Below are positions 40,238-48,271 of a stretch of 64,000 bases of DNA, one piece after another. The stretch covers positions 310,001 to 374,000 of the forward strand of contig NZ_JAJAVQ010000003.1 of the NCBI RefSeq assembly GCF_020531985.1, given 5' to 3'. This DNA is from Rheinheimera aquimaris. GTDB taxonomy: Bacteria > Pseudomonadota > Gammaproteobacteria > Enterobacterales > Alteromonadaceae. Under the pieces are notes generated by a model that worked only from the letters and a program-made list of their open reading frames with translations, searched no databases and had not been told where the DNA came from. The position numbers and the translations under genes are program-made. Numbering within the stretch: position 1 is the stretch's first letter; the number at the start of each line of letters is the position of its first letter.

Positions 40238-40792
40238 CTAATAAAGCTGCAATTTTTCATTTTTGTTTAATCCCGTAAATTCCCATAGGTAATTAGCCAA
40301 ATTGTACAGCCCGACTAGACCTCTTTCTTCATAGTTAACACTAGGCGTCCAAAAGCAGGCTTTTGTATAATTAATTCCTCTCTGACTTTCTAAACACCAT
40401 GTAGAGCCATCCACTCCCATAACATCATCTAAAGTGTTATAAGACAAAGCTTTTTTATAGAGGGAAGCAACTTGGGCATATTCTTGTTCGAACAACTGAA
40501 TTCTATATCGCGAAGCACGACTGGCTAATGGCTGGCTTTCATCTACCTTTACAAAATCAATTGTAGAGACAACTAAATACTTTTGAGATTCAGATTTACA
40601 TAATTTGAACTCTGACGTTCCATGAAATGACGTGGCGATACTTAAAGAGAACAATTTTCCTGTGTAAGCTCCGTAACGACCACAATCTTCATCTAGCCAA
40701 TCTATTGCAAAAGCTGACTGGCTGAGCAAGCTCAAAACTGCGAAAAAATATCTTACGTGAATTCTGCTCATCGAACGTCTCAATAATTTCAC
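40238..40792 (-). CDS. Hypothetical exported protein (184 aa)
   Basis: Not recognised. Signal peptide ends SAFA; the mature part has four or five cysteines and a DGSTWCLESQ...KACFWTP pattern suggesting disulphides. The start may be the GTG at 40792 or the ATG at 40771. AT-rich like its neighbours. Being periplasmic and close to a peptidoglycan amidase effector gene, it is one of several candidates for an immunity protein, but nothing in the sequence proves this. Confidence 0.6.
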   Translation of the reverse strand: MKLLRRSMSRIHVRYFFAVLSLLSQSAFAIDWLDEDCGRYGAYTGKLFSLSIATSFHGTSEFKLCKSESQKYLVVSTIDFVKVDESQPLASRASRYRIQLFEQEYAQVASLYKKALSYNTLDDVMGVDGSTWCLESQRGINYTKACFWTPSVNYEERGLVGLYNLANYLWEFTGLNKNEKLQLY

Positions 40793-40814
40793 TTTAGAGG
40801 TATATCATTCTCTA

Positions 40815-41171
40815 TCAGCTAAATTCCCGCAGCTGAATCACATTGCCGTCTGAATCTGTGATATTGCACACGGTAAAAATTGGATTTGACCATTCGCCAT
40901 CAAACGCCTTACCACCAAGTTGCTGCGCTTTTTCCCTTGCCGCTACCAGACTATCGACCGTCATAAACAGTTTCACCGCACTGAATTGCGCCGCTGGCAT
41001 ATCAAATGGCGGGGTATGAATAACGATATTAAAACCATCTTTCACTAGGCTAATCAGCTCGGGCGTTTCGCGGGCAATCTGCATGGAAAATAGGTCAATG
41101 TAAAACCTTGCCAAGGCTTAAATATCAGATGAATACACTATAGCGCCGTACTTTGCTGGTAAGAGGTTCAT
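40815..41171 (-). pseudogene. VOC-family (glyoxalase-like) gene with an in-frame stop
   Basis: Reading from an ATG at 41171 gives MNLLPAKYGAIVYSSDI, then TAA at 41118-41120, then, in the same frame, ALARFYIDLFSMQIARETPE and a complete VOC fold to 40815 (FDGEWSNPIFTVCNITDSDGN at the end). The two parts join exactly as a 119-residue VOC protein, so a single nonsense codon has broken it. A 99-residue product from the TTG at 41114 is possible but would lack the first beta strand. The gene starts 1 base after the upstream membrane-protein stop, in one operon with it. Confidence 0.8.
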
Positions 41172-41172
41172 G

Positions 41173-41403
41173 TTAGCGATGGCTCTTTAGTTTTCTCGAA
41201 ATCCAATAAAACACAAAACTCACTAATATTGACCACAACAGATAGGCTGGTAATGTTGTCTGCAGCATCAATAAACCGCTTTCTACCCGCTGCTCTTCCA
41301 CTAAAAAAGGCGTAGCTTGCTGGTTAAAGGAATAATTAAAAATAAAAAAACACACCGCAAAGTTCAGTAATGTCAGGCCGGTATATACCAACAATGTTTT
41401 CAT
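41173..41403 (-). CDS. Small membrane protein (76 aa)
   Basis: Two predicted membrane helices (about 4-24 and 50-70) joined by a periplasmic loop of about 24 residues; a basic C-terminus RKLKSHR should face the cytoplasm. No family recognised. It lies 7 bases after the Tae4-like gene, where an immunity gene would be expected, and 1 base before the broken VOC gene. Confidence 0.6.
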   Translation of the reverse strand: MKTLLVYTGLTLLNFAVCFFIFNYSFNQQATPFLVEEQRVESGLLMLQTTLPAYLLWSILVSFVFYWISRKLKSHR

Positions 41404-41410
41404 AGGCTGA

Positions 41411-41920
41411 TTATTTCACCTCCCAAAACCAAATTTCTTTTGCCTGATTTAAATCACTTACTCGACCGAAAAACTCTAAAATACTGCGGGTGAACATAGA
41501 CGAGCTGGTTATCTGATCTTTGTTCCATAAATCAATGTGATCGCCACTCCGACTGGCAAAAGATTCATTGCCCCGTGTCCAATAATCTTTGAAAAAGATG
41601 ATGCCAGTGCGGCCTTCCAGTTTCTCCTGAAATTCAGCGGGCAAGATGCTTTCTCTTTTTCCAAGCCCTTTTATATTGCTTTTGAACAACCAGTCTGCCA
41701 TCTGTTCAGCTAGCAAAATATGCTTCATGCCCGCATGTGACCAGCATTTGTTTGCTCCAGAACTCGCTGTTGAAACACCTGAACGTATCAAGGTCTCACT
41801 GAGTAAAATGGCACAGTAATCACTAAAAGGTTGCGACGTGTTTTGCTGTTTGTTAAAGCATCTTCCTTTTATCTCATTTTTCTTGGGGAAATCTGACCAT
41901 AGCTTTTCGAAATTTAACAT
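41411..41920 (-). CDS. Tae4-type peptidoglycan amidase effector
   Basis: 169-residue NlpC/P60-like enzyme resembling type VI secretion amidase effectors of the Tae4 family, which cut the gamma-D-Glu-mDAP bond of peptidoglycan in rival cells. Visible family features: N-terminal FEKLWSDFP, catalytic Cys36 in DYCAILLSETL, HILLAEQMADWL, GIIFFKDYW and catalytic His128 in GDHIDLW. It has no signal peptide, fitting delivery by a secretion machine. No T6SS structural gene lies in the window. AT-rich codon use suggests horizontal origin. Confidence 0.75.
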   Translation of the reverse strand: MLNFEKLWSDFPKKNEIKGRCFNKQQNTSQPFSDYCAILLSETLIRSGVSTASSGANKCWSHAGMKHILLAEQMADWLFKSNIKGLGKRESILPAEFQEKLEGRTGIIFFKDYWTRGNESFASRSGDHIDLWNKDQITSSSMFTRSILEFFGRVSDLNQAKEIWFWEVK

Positions 41921-42117
41921 AAAGGACTCCCTGTCGGCTTATTCCATACGAGTTTGTTTTTCGGAAAATTAAACTAACCAACAACGCCAAATCAATCAAC
42001 CTTTAATTTACTTAATTTAAACATGAAATGAAAATCTTATACCCCAGCACTAAAGTGCTATGGTGCATTTTTCAGCAGCTGCTTAGCTTGTGTTGCAACC
42101 CAACAGGAGCTAACACC

Positions 42118-42822
42118 ATGTATAACTATAAAAATATCGTCCTTACTACCCTCTTTAGCCTTTTCGCCAGCTGCAGCCTGATGCTGCAGGCAGCTTGTGT
42201 TGATGCCGTAGTGCTGGTGCACGGCAATACCGCGACGCCGGCCAGCTGGAACAACACTTACAACTACTTAATCAGCAAAGGCTATAGCAGCAGCGATATT
42301 TACCGGCCAGACTGGGGCTCGAAAAGCTGCGCCGCCTGTAATGACCACAGCGGCAGTGAAGAAACACCGGTACGCAATGCTTTGCAACAGGCCTTAGCCA
42401 GTTCCTGCACCGGCAAAATAGATGTTATCGGCCATTCAATGGGCGCAACATTGGCAGCGCAGCAAATTGATAAGCTGGCTATTGCGTCACAGGTGAACAG
42501 TTTTGTCGGTATTGCCGGTGCGTTTCGCGGCTTATTAAGCTGTGGCGTGTACCCGTACAATGTGTGGAACTCTACCTGCGGCAGTGCTGGGCTGTCGGTA
42601 TCGAGCCCGTTTTTAGATGGCTTGTACGGCACCCGCTTTGGCCAGAAAGTGTATTCAATAAAAAGCTACAGCGATCAGGTAGTATGCTCAACCGGCAGCT
42701 GCCTGGTGTACGGTATACACAGCAGCAGTATCTGGGGTGAAAATGGCAGTTATACCTATGTATTGGGCCATTTTGGTTTACAAACCGATACCGCTGCACA
42801 GCAGTATCAGCTGATAAAATAG
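42118..42822 (+). CDS. Secreted class 2 lipase / esterase
   Basis: Alpha/beta hydrolase of the Lipase_2 type, 234 residues. Signal peptide ends LQAA; oxyanion region VVLVHGNTATPASW, nucleophile Ser107 in GHSMG, and Asp/His in SYSDQVVC and VLGHFGL. Several Cys likely form disulphides. ATG at 42118 has an AGGAG site 8 bases upstream, so the longer frame from 42028 is rejected. Confidence 0.9.
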   Translation: MYNYKNIVLTTLFSLFASCSLMLQAACVDAVVLVHGNTATPASWNNTYNYLISKGYSSSDIYRPDWGSKSCAACNDHSGSEETPVRNALQQALASSCTGKIDVIGHSMGATLAAQQIDKLAIASQVNSFVGIAGAFRGLLSCGVYPYNVWNSTCGSAGLSVSSPFLDGLYGTRFGQKVYSIKSYSDQVVCSTGSCLVYGIHSSSIWGENGSYTYVLGHFGLQTDTAAQQYQLIK

Positions 42823-42831
42823 CCAGAAAAA

Positions 42832-43506
42832 TTACAGAAAGCTGCAGATTTGCTCCAGGCTTTTCTTTTTCAGCGCATGCACCGGCACAGTGGCATCTGC
42901 TGCCGGATAGCCGGTAACAATCAGCATATATGGCCGCTCATTGTCGTTATCGCGGCCGCATATTTTGCTTAAAAAGCTCATCGGTTTCGGTGTGTGGGTT
43001 AAAGTGCCCAAACCGGCGTGGTGCAGTGCCTGCAGTAAAAAACCGGTAGCCAGACCAACCGATTCGTGTACGTAGTAATTGGTTTTATCGTCCTGATCTT
43101 CAACACCGCCGCGCTTTTTACTGAATACAGCTATCAGCCAAGGCGCTGTCTCTAAATAGGCTTTGTTGGCATTTGTCCCCAACGGTTTTAATGCATCCAG
43201 CCATTCTTCGCCGGCGCGGCCAGCATAGAAACCCTGCTCTAGCGCTTCTGCTTCGGTGCGAATTTGCTGCTTAACCTGCTGGCTTTGAATAGCAACAAAG
43301 TGCCAGGGCTGATGATTGGCGCCGCTTGGTGCTGCGCCTGCCGCCAGTATGCATTGCTCTATTAGTTCGCGTGCAACCGGCCGGTCAGAAAATTTACGGA
43401 TAGAATGGCGGCGACGGATGTCAGCCAGGTGCTCCGTAGCCCGGGCCAGCATTTGCTCTGGCGGATATTCAATAAAATCGGTCAGCGGTACGTGTTGCTC
43501 AGTCAT
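42832..43506 (-). CDS. Nitroreductase-family flavoprotein
   Basis: 224 residues, FMN-dependent nitroreductase fold of the iodotyrosine-deiodinase-like subgroup. Diagnostic regions: RRRHSIRKFSDRPV (phosphate-binding Arg), AAGAAPSGANHQPWHFV, and GLGTLTHTPKP. Substrate unknown. Convergent with the lipase gene. Confidence 0.9.
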   Translation of the reverse strand: MTEQHVPLTDFIEYPPEQMLARATEHLADIRRRHSIRKFSDRPVARELIEQCILAAGAAPSGANHQPWHFVAIQSQQVKQQIRTEAEALEQGFYAGRAGEEWLDALKPLGTNANKAYLETAPWLIAVFSKKRGGVEDQDDKTNYYVHESVGLATGFLLQALHHAGLGTLTHTPKPMSFLSKICGRDNDNERPYMLIVTGYPAADATVPVHALKKKSLEQICSFL

Positions 43507-43576
43507 AGCAGTGGCTCTGGCAAAATGAAGTTATCGGCGTTTATAACGAAAATTCGCTCACTTTGCCAGCCAGCAC

Positions 43577-44260
43577 TTAAGCACTTTCCCCCAACAGCCA
43601 CTGCTGCAGCTGTGCCAGCGAGCTGACTTCGATATGCGGCGTGATGCCCTCTGGCCGTGCTGCGCCGTGGCGGTTGAGCCAGCAGGTATCGATACCGGCA
43701 TTGATACCGCCTTTAATATCGGCGTGCGGGTTATCGCCAACCATTAGAATATGCTGCTTGGGCGGGTGGCCCATCAGGGAGAACGCATGGTTGAAAATAT
43801 CAATATGCGGTTTGGCCACACCGACCTGCTCAGAAATCACCAAAGGTGAAAACACATCGGCAAAGCCGGTGCGCTCCAGCCGGATTTGCTGCAGCTCGGT
43901 AAAGCCGTTGGTGATAATGCCCATCTTTACCCGGCCTTTTAGGGCGCCAATCAGCTCTGCCGCCCCCGGCAGCGGGGTACACACATCGGCCATCGCCTGC
44001 ATAAAAGCGCTGTTAAGTGCCGAGGCTGTGGTACTGAGCTTATCAGCCCAGGGGGTAAAACGGTTTACCTGCAGCTGTTTTGCGCTGATCTCACCTTGCT
44101 GGTACTGCTGCCACAGCGGCAGGTTGATTGACTGATAATAGTCGTACTCGGCGGTATCAAACTGATAGTCATGGCGGGAAAACATTAACTGTAAACCGGC
44201 AAAGGCATCAAAATGAAACAGGGTTTCATCGGCGTCAAATAAAATCCACTGATACTGCAA
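43577..44260 (-). CDS. yjjG: HAD-family nucleotidase YjjG
   Basis: Pyrimidine 5'-nucleotidase that removes non-canonical nucleotides, 227 residues (E. coli 225). HAD motif I FDADETLFHFD, motif II TNGFTELQ, motif III KPHIDIF and motif IV VGDNPHADIKGG. Confidence 0.95.
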   Translation of the reverse strand: MQYQWILFDADETLFHFDAFAGLQLMFSRHDYQFDTAEYDYYQSINLPLWQQYQQGEISAKQLQVNRFTPWADKLSTTASALNSAFMQAMADVCTPLPGAAELIGALKGRVKMGIITNGFTELQQIRLERTGFADVFSPLVISEQVGVAKPHIDIFNHAFSLMGHPPKQHILMVGDNPHADIKGGINAGIDTCWLNRHGAARPEGITPHIEVSSLAQLQQWLLGESA

Positions 44261-44390
44261 TGTGTTCTCCGTTGGCTGGTGTTACGGATAAAACTGTGAT
44301 GACAGTCATAACCGCTTACACTTTGTTGCTGGGTTAACACCGCTTGCGGCGCTAACATTGTGCTAAATCAAAATCGCGGGGCTGCACAAG

Positions 44391-44467
44391 GGTATAGTAC
44401 CCCAACGCACTCCTCTGCGTGTTTAGTGGCCGGTCAGAACCCCAACCTTCTGGCTGGTCTTTTTTTT
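44391..44467 (+). ncRNA. Candidate small RNA with three hairpins
   Basis: Between two minus-strand genes the plus strand shows GGGTA-tag-TACCC (44391-44402 region), ACGCA-ctcctc-TGCGT (44405-44420) and a 12-pair stem GGCCGGTCAGAA/TTCTGGCTGGTC (44428-44439 and 44448-44459, with G-U pairs) followed by eight Ts. A TATAGT sits at 44393-44398 but its -35 is poor, so the 5' end is uncertain and may lie further left (to about 44340). No protein frame fits. Confidence 0.4.
44428..44467 (+). terminator. Plus-strand intrinsic terminator
   Basis: 12-pair stem with an 8-base loop, then TTTTTTTT. There is no plus-strand gene upstream, which is why a small RNA is suspected. Confidence 0.85.
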
Positions 44468-44478
44468 GGGTTTATCAT

Positions 44479-45402
44479 TCAGCCGCCTAATTGCTGCACG
44501 ACATACTCACATAACTGATGGCTACTGAGCGCACGTTTGTTTTCTGTCACGTTGGTACCGCCCTTCTCCAGTTGGCTGATAAAGGCTTGCAGCATGCTGA
44601 CAAAACCACGCCGCTGCAGGGTGCTGTGCCAGTCGTGCTGCGCTAACCGACTGATCTGGCCCGCTTCTGCGAAATGCCCCTGTACCAGATTATCTACCTG
44701 CCAGTGCTTATTGTGACCGTAGTATTCCAGCCGCTCCATATTAACGCCTGACAGCCGGTTCATCGACACCGATACGGTAGTTTTACCCAGTTGCCAGTTT
44801 ACCTGCACCGCCCCCAGCAGTTTGTTGCCGGCCTGGCTGGTATCAAACTGGCCGTACACCACCGGAGTAAAGTTACCTTTGTTATGCATCACCGTAGCGT
44901 AATGGGCAAAATCGAGCAGGTGAATAAAGTCGTCATAGACAAAAGTGCGTGTATCAGCGGGCAGATTATAGCGGTGTTTCTGGTAGTGCAGTTGCACTGG
45001 CAATTCCGCGAGCGGCTCCTGATACAGCGGAACATAGCGGCGGTTAAAGCCAACAAATAATGGCAGGTTGCGCCGCTCGGCAAATGTCAGTAACTGCTCA
45101 CACTCATCCAACTGGTAACTGATAGGCTTGTCGACAAACACCGCTATGCCGGCCTGTAACAACTGCATGGCGATGCTAAAGTGACTGTCGGTACTGCTGT
45201 GGATCATCACCGCATCGGGCCGGGCTGCAATCAGCTGTGACAGCTCAGTGTAACCTTCGCGAATGCGGTATTGCTGCATCAGTTTCTGCAGCAGCGCGGC
45301 CTGGCGGGTGCAAAGCAGCGGTGTTACCCCCGCCATACTGCTCAGTAAAGGTAAATACGCTTTTTGCGCAATATCGCCAAGCCCCAGCAACGCTATTCTC
45401 AT
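44479..45402 (-). CDS. Gfo/Idh/MocA-family oxidoreductase (MviM-like)
   Basis: 307-residue NAD(P)-dependent oxidoreductase resembling E. coli YceM/MviM. N-terminal Rossmann GLGDIAQKAYLP, then VFVDKPISYQ (the conserved Lys-Pro of the family), FVGFNRRYVP and a C-terminal alpha/beta domain. Substrate unknown. Confidence 0.9.
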   Translation of the reverse strand: MRIALLGLGDIAQKAYLPLLSSMAGVTPLLCTRQAALLQKLMQQYRIREGYTELSQLIAARPDAVMIHSSTDSHFSIAMQLLQAGIAVFVDKPISYQLDECEQLLTFAERRNLPLFVGFNRRYVPLYQEPLAELPVQLHYQKHRYNLPADTRTFVYDDFIHLLDFAHYATVMHNKGNFTPVVYGQFDTSQAGNKLLGAVQVNWQLGKTTVSVSMNRLSGVNMERLEYYGHNKHWQVDNLVQGHFAEAGQISRLAQHDWHSTLQRRGFVSMLQAFISQLEKGGTNVTENKRALSSHQLCEYVVQQLGG

Positions 45403-45502
45403 ACCGCACCCTTGTCAGTGAAATTACTACACAGGGTACGTAAAGCGGCTGCTGCATACAAGGTGCAGCAACGGCTGCACAGTTAAAATAGCTGCTGTAG
45501 CG

Positions 45503-46261
45503 CTATTCCAGCACCGTTTTCTGGCATTGCAGCGCCGCCGCGCCGTAGCCCCAAATCAGCATGATGCCATCTTCCTGTTGCCACAGGCTTTCATTTGGCC
45601 CTTCGTAGCGATAGCCACTGCCGGTTTCAGTGTGATACATCAGCACTGTTTTATCGCCCCGCTCTGCCAGCAGCGTTGGCGGTACTGTGCTGAAAAAAGT
45701 GACCACCACTTCGTCGGCTACTGAGGTACCACACTGAAACCTGACAGGCCCGGTAAAGTTGGTCAGCCGGTAATGTGCCTGTAGCTCGGCAATACGTCTG
45801 TTGTAAGCGGCTTTAACACAACCGGCTTTATCCTGGCTTTTCCAGCAGTCATTGCGGCCTTTTATCCAGCCACGCTGCTCGGCTTGTAGCTGGTTGGGTT
45901 GCTCGTTTTGTGCCTTTTCCAGTGCACTGGCGTACACGGCAGCCAGCTGGTTGTCCAACTCAGCCAGCTCAGCCTGCTGGCAAATCAGCTGCTCTATACT
46001 GTCACTTGCCACATCATCACAGCTAAACGATGGGTTACTGCGCGCTTCTGTTTGCCTGGGCAAGCTGTAATCAACACTGTGATCGCAGCTGCCATCATTT
46101 TCACAATCGTTAATACCATCCTGATCCAAATCCCAGCTTGGGTGCATTGTTTTTACTGCTGCGCCGTCAGCTTGCGGGGGTGCTGCCGGCGGCGCGGTTT
46201 TGCCACAGCTTTGTAGCGCCAGAGCCAGCAGCAAAGCCACCATGCAGGTTACAGTTTTCAT
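45503..46261 (-). CDS. LprI-MliC two-domain lipoprotein, lysozyme-inhibitor-like
   Basis: 252 residues. Lipobox LQSC (about residue 19) anchors it in the envelope. A Ca-binding-like DLDQDGINDCENDG stretch (about 44-58) is followed by a DUF1311/LprI domain (about 78-165, with DWIKGRND-type WIKGRNDCW) and a C-terminal MliC/PliC-like domain (about 172-250, FQCGTSV, YHTETGSGYRYEG and AALQC). Both domain types occur in lysozyme inhibitors, so the protein may protect peptidoglycan against hydrolases. Confidence 0.8.
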   Translation of the reverse strand: MKTVTCMVALLLALALQSCGKTAPPAAPPQADGAAVKTMHPSWDLDQDGINDCENDGSCDHSVDYSLPRQTEARSNPSFSCDDVASDSIEQLICQQAELAELDNQLAAVYASALEKAQNEQPNQLQAEQRGWIKGRNDCWKSQDKAGCVKAAYNRRIAELQAHYRLTNFTGPVRFQCGTSVADEVVVTFFSTVPPTLLAERGDKTVLMYHTETGSGYRYEGPNESLWQQEDGIMLIWGYGAAALQCQKTVLE

Positions 46262-46287
46262 AATTTTTGCCTGTTGTAGGAGTAAAG

Positions 46288-47190
46288 TTAACTGCGCAGA
46301 TGCTGGTTAAAAAATGCCAGCGTACGCTGCCACGCCAGTTCAGCCATGGGTTCATTGTAACGGGCTGTCGAGTCATTATGAAAACCATGATGTGATGCTT
46401 CATAGCGCTCGATTTTATAGTTAATATTGTGTTGTTTCAGCAAGACTTCAGCATCCGGCCACATCGCATTAACCCGCTCGTCCAGCTCACCCAGTTGCAC
46501 CAGTAGCGGCGCTTTAATGGCGCTGATACTGTCAGCCGGTGGCGGCGAGCCGTAAAACGGCACAGCAGCATCCACGGTATCCGGCAGCTCTGCAGCCAAA
46601 CGCCCGGCCATAGCGCCGCCAAAGCAGAACCCTACCACACCCAGCTTGCCGTTACCGCCTTCAAGCTGCTTTAACCAGCTGGCCGCGGCCTTAAAATCGG
46701 CAATAATTTTGCCTGGTTCAAGGCTGCGCTGCATTTGCCGGCCATCATCGTCATTGCCCGGGTAACCGCCCAGCGGCCACAAAGCATCGGGGGCAAAGGC
46801 AATAAATCCGGCTTTAGCCAAACGGCGGGCCACATCTTCAATATACGGGTTTAAGCCGCGATTTTCGTGCACCACTAATATTACCGGCACGGCAGCGCGG
46901 GTATTTTTCGGCCTGACCAGATAACCACGCCCTTCGCCGTGGCCATTGGGGGCAGCAAACTTCTGGTAGCTGGCACTAATATCAGGGTCGTTAAACGATA
47001 CCTGCTCGGCCAGCGCATAATTGGGCAGCATACTGTTAATAAAACTGGTTGCCAGCGTGGCATTAACAGCCAACGCACTCATACTGGCAAAGAAAGCCCG
47101 CCGGCTCATCATGCCGTGGGCGTATTTATCATATAACTGGTAAGCCTGCTCTGGTATGGCAGGTGTCTGACGTGGTTCAGGTTTTGTCAT
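46288..47190 (-). CDS. Dienelactone hydrolase-family protein, Tat-exported (YghX-like)
   Basis: 300 residues. The N-terminus MMSRRAFFASMSALAV carries a twin-arginine motif, giving export of a folded enzyme. The alpha/beta hydrolase has VVHENRGLNPYIEDV, the nucleophile Cys in GFCFGGAMAG, Asp in GELDERV and His in ASHHGFHND. Natural substrate unknown. Confidence 0.9.
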   Translation of the reverse strand: MTKPEPRQTPAIPEQAYQLYDKYAHGMMSRRAFFASMSALAVNATLATSFINSMLPNYALAEQVSFNDPDISASYQKFAAPNGHGEGRGYLVRPKNTRAAVPVILVVHENRGLNPYIEDVARRLAKAGFIAFAPDALWPLGGYPGNDDDGRQMQRSLEPGKIIADFKAAASWLKQLEGGNGKLGVVGFCFGGAMAGRLAAELPDTVDAAVPFYGSPPPADSISAIKAPLLVQLGELDERVNAMWPDAEVLLKQHNINYKIERYEASHHGFHNDSTARYNEPMAELAWQRTLAFFNQHLRS

Positions 47191-47283
47191 GCTATTGCTC
47201 TTCTGTTTGCGTTAAAAACGGGACGAAAAATAAACAGCAATACGCGTTATAGTACAGAACAGATCCACTGTCAGTATTTACTG

Positions 47284-48156
47284 CTACTTCAGCGTCAGCG
47301 GAATTTTGATATAGCTGACACCATTAGCTTCAGCTTTGGGCAACTGCCCGCCGCGGATATTCACCTGCACCGAGGGGTAAATGAGCCGCGGTACTGCCAG
47401 GGTTTTGTCGCGCGTTTCACGTTTTTGCACAAACTCCTGTTCCGGCGTATCGGCTTTGACATGAATATTGGCCGCCTTTTGCTCTGCGACACTGGTTAGA
47501 TAGCGCAGTTCCCGGCCATTTGGCTGATAGTCATGGCAGATAAAAATGCGGGTATCTTCGGGTAGCTGATAAATACGCTGAATAGAATGGAATAAAATGT
47601 GCGCATCGCCGCCGGGAAAGTCACAGCGCGCGGTGCCGGCGTCCGGCATAAACAGCGAGTCGCCGACAAACAGATTACCGGCTATCAGATAGCTGACACT
47701 GTCATTGGTATGGCCCGGCGTATTGATGACCTGCGCATCTAAACTGCCAATAGCAAATGTTTCGCTGTCACTAAACAGCTTATCAAAGTAATCACCTTTT
47801 GCAGTTAACTCATCATCGCCGAGGTTAAACACCAGTTTAAAGGTTTGCTGCACTTTTTTTATGCCCTCGCCAATCGCAATCGGGGCACCGGTTTTACGTT
47901 TCAGGTAATCGGCAGCGGATAAATGGTCGGCATGGGCGTGGGTTTCTAAAATCCACTGCAGCGTAAACTGCTGCTGCGCCAGGTAAGCTAAAATGTTATC
48001 TGCGCCGTCGGTTTTAATGCTGCCGGCAGCGGCATCGTAATCCAGTACCGGGTCAATCACAGCAGCCTGCCGGCTGTGTGTATCTGCCACCACATAACTA
48101 AAAGTTGAACTGTCTTTATCAAAAAACATTTCGATATGCACATTCGCCGTACCCAT
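47284..48156 (-). CDS. MBL-fold persulfide dioxygenase-like hydrolase
   Basis: 290-residue metallo-beta-lactamase-fold protein resembling ETHE1/PDO/BlhII type enzymes that oxidise glutathione persulfide to sulfite. Metal motif HAHADH (in ETHAHADHLSAADY), NTPGHTNDSVSYL, and GDSLFMPDAGTARCDFPGG. The ATG at 48156 with GAGGT upstream is preferred to a GTG two codons earlier. Divergent from the tauE-rhodanese-YeeE operon, so it is part of one sulfur module. Confidence 0.9.
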   Translation of the reverse strand: MGTANVHIEMFFDKDSSTFSYVVADTHSRQAAVIDPVLDYDAAAGSIKTDGADNILAYLAQQQFTLQWILETHAHADHLSAADYLKRKTGAPIAIGEGIKKVQQTFKLVFNLGDDELTAKGDYFDKLFSDSETFAIGSLDAQVINTPGHTNDSVSYLIAGNLFVGDSLFMPDAGTARCDFPGGDAHILFHSIQRIYQLPEDTRIFICHDYQPNGRELRYLTSVAEQKAANIHVKADTPEQEFVQKRETRDKTLAVPRLIYPSVQVNIRGGQLPKAEANGVSYIKIPLTLK

Positions 48157-48170
48157 ACGCACCTCGTAAA

Positions 48171-48191
48171 TTAGATTTTTCTAAATTTAGA
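48171..48191. promoter_or_regulatory. Palindromic operator between MBL and TauE genes
   Basis: TTAGA-TTTT-TCTAA (48171-48184) overlaps a perfect 12-base palindrome TCTAAATTTAGA (48180-48191), directly next to the -35 box of the tauE promoter and 15-35 bases from the MBL start. Such AT-rich repeats are typical for ArsR-family persulfide sensors (BigR/SqrR/YgaV) that control similar modules; the regulator itself is not in the window. Confidence 0.55.
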
Positions 48192-48220
48192 TTGCAGCTT
48201 AGCCAAAACCATCCTAGAAT
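48192..48220 (+). promoter_or_regulatory. Promoter of the tauE-rhodanese-YeeE operon
   Basis: -35 TTGCAG (48192-48197), 17-base spacer, -10 TAGAAT (48215-48220). The palindrome abuts the -35 box. Confidence 0.7.
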
Positions 48221-48271
48221 GCAATTACTGTTATAAGCATATTCCACTTAGTTATATAAGGTAAAGCCATA

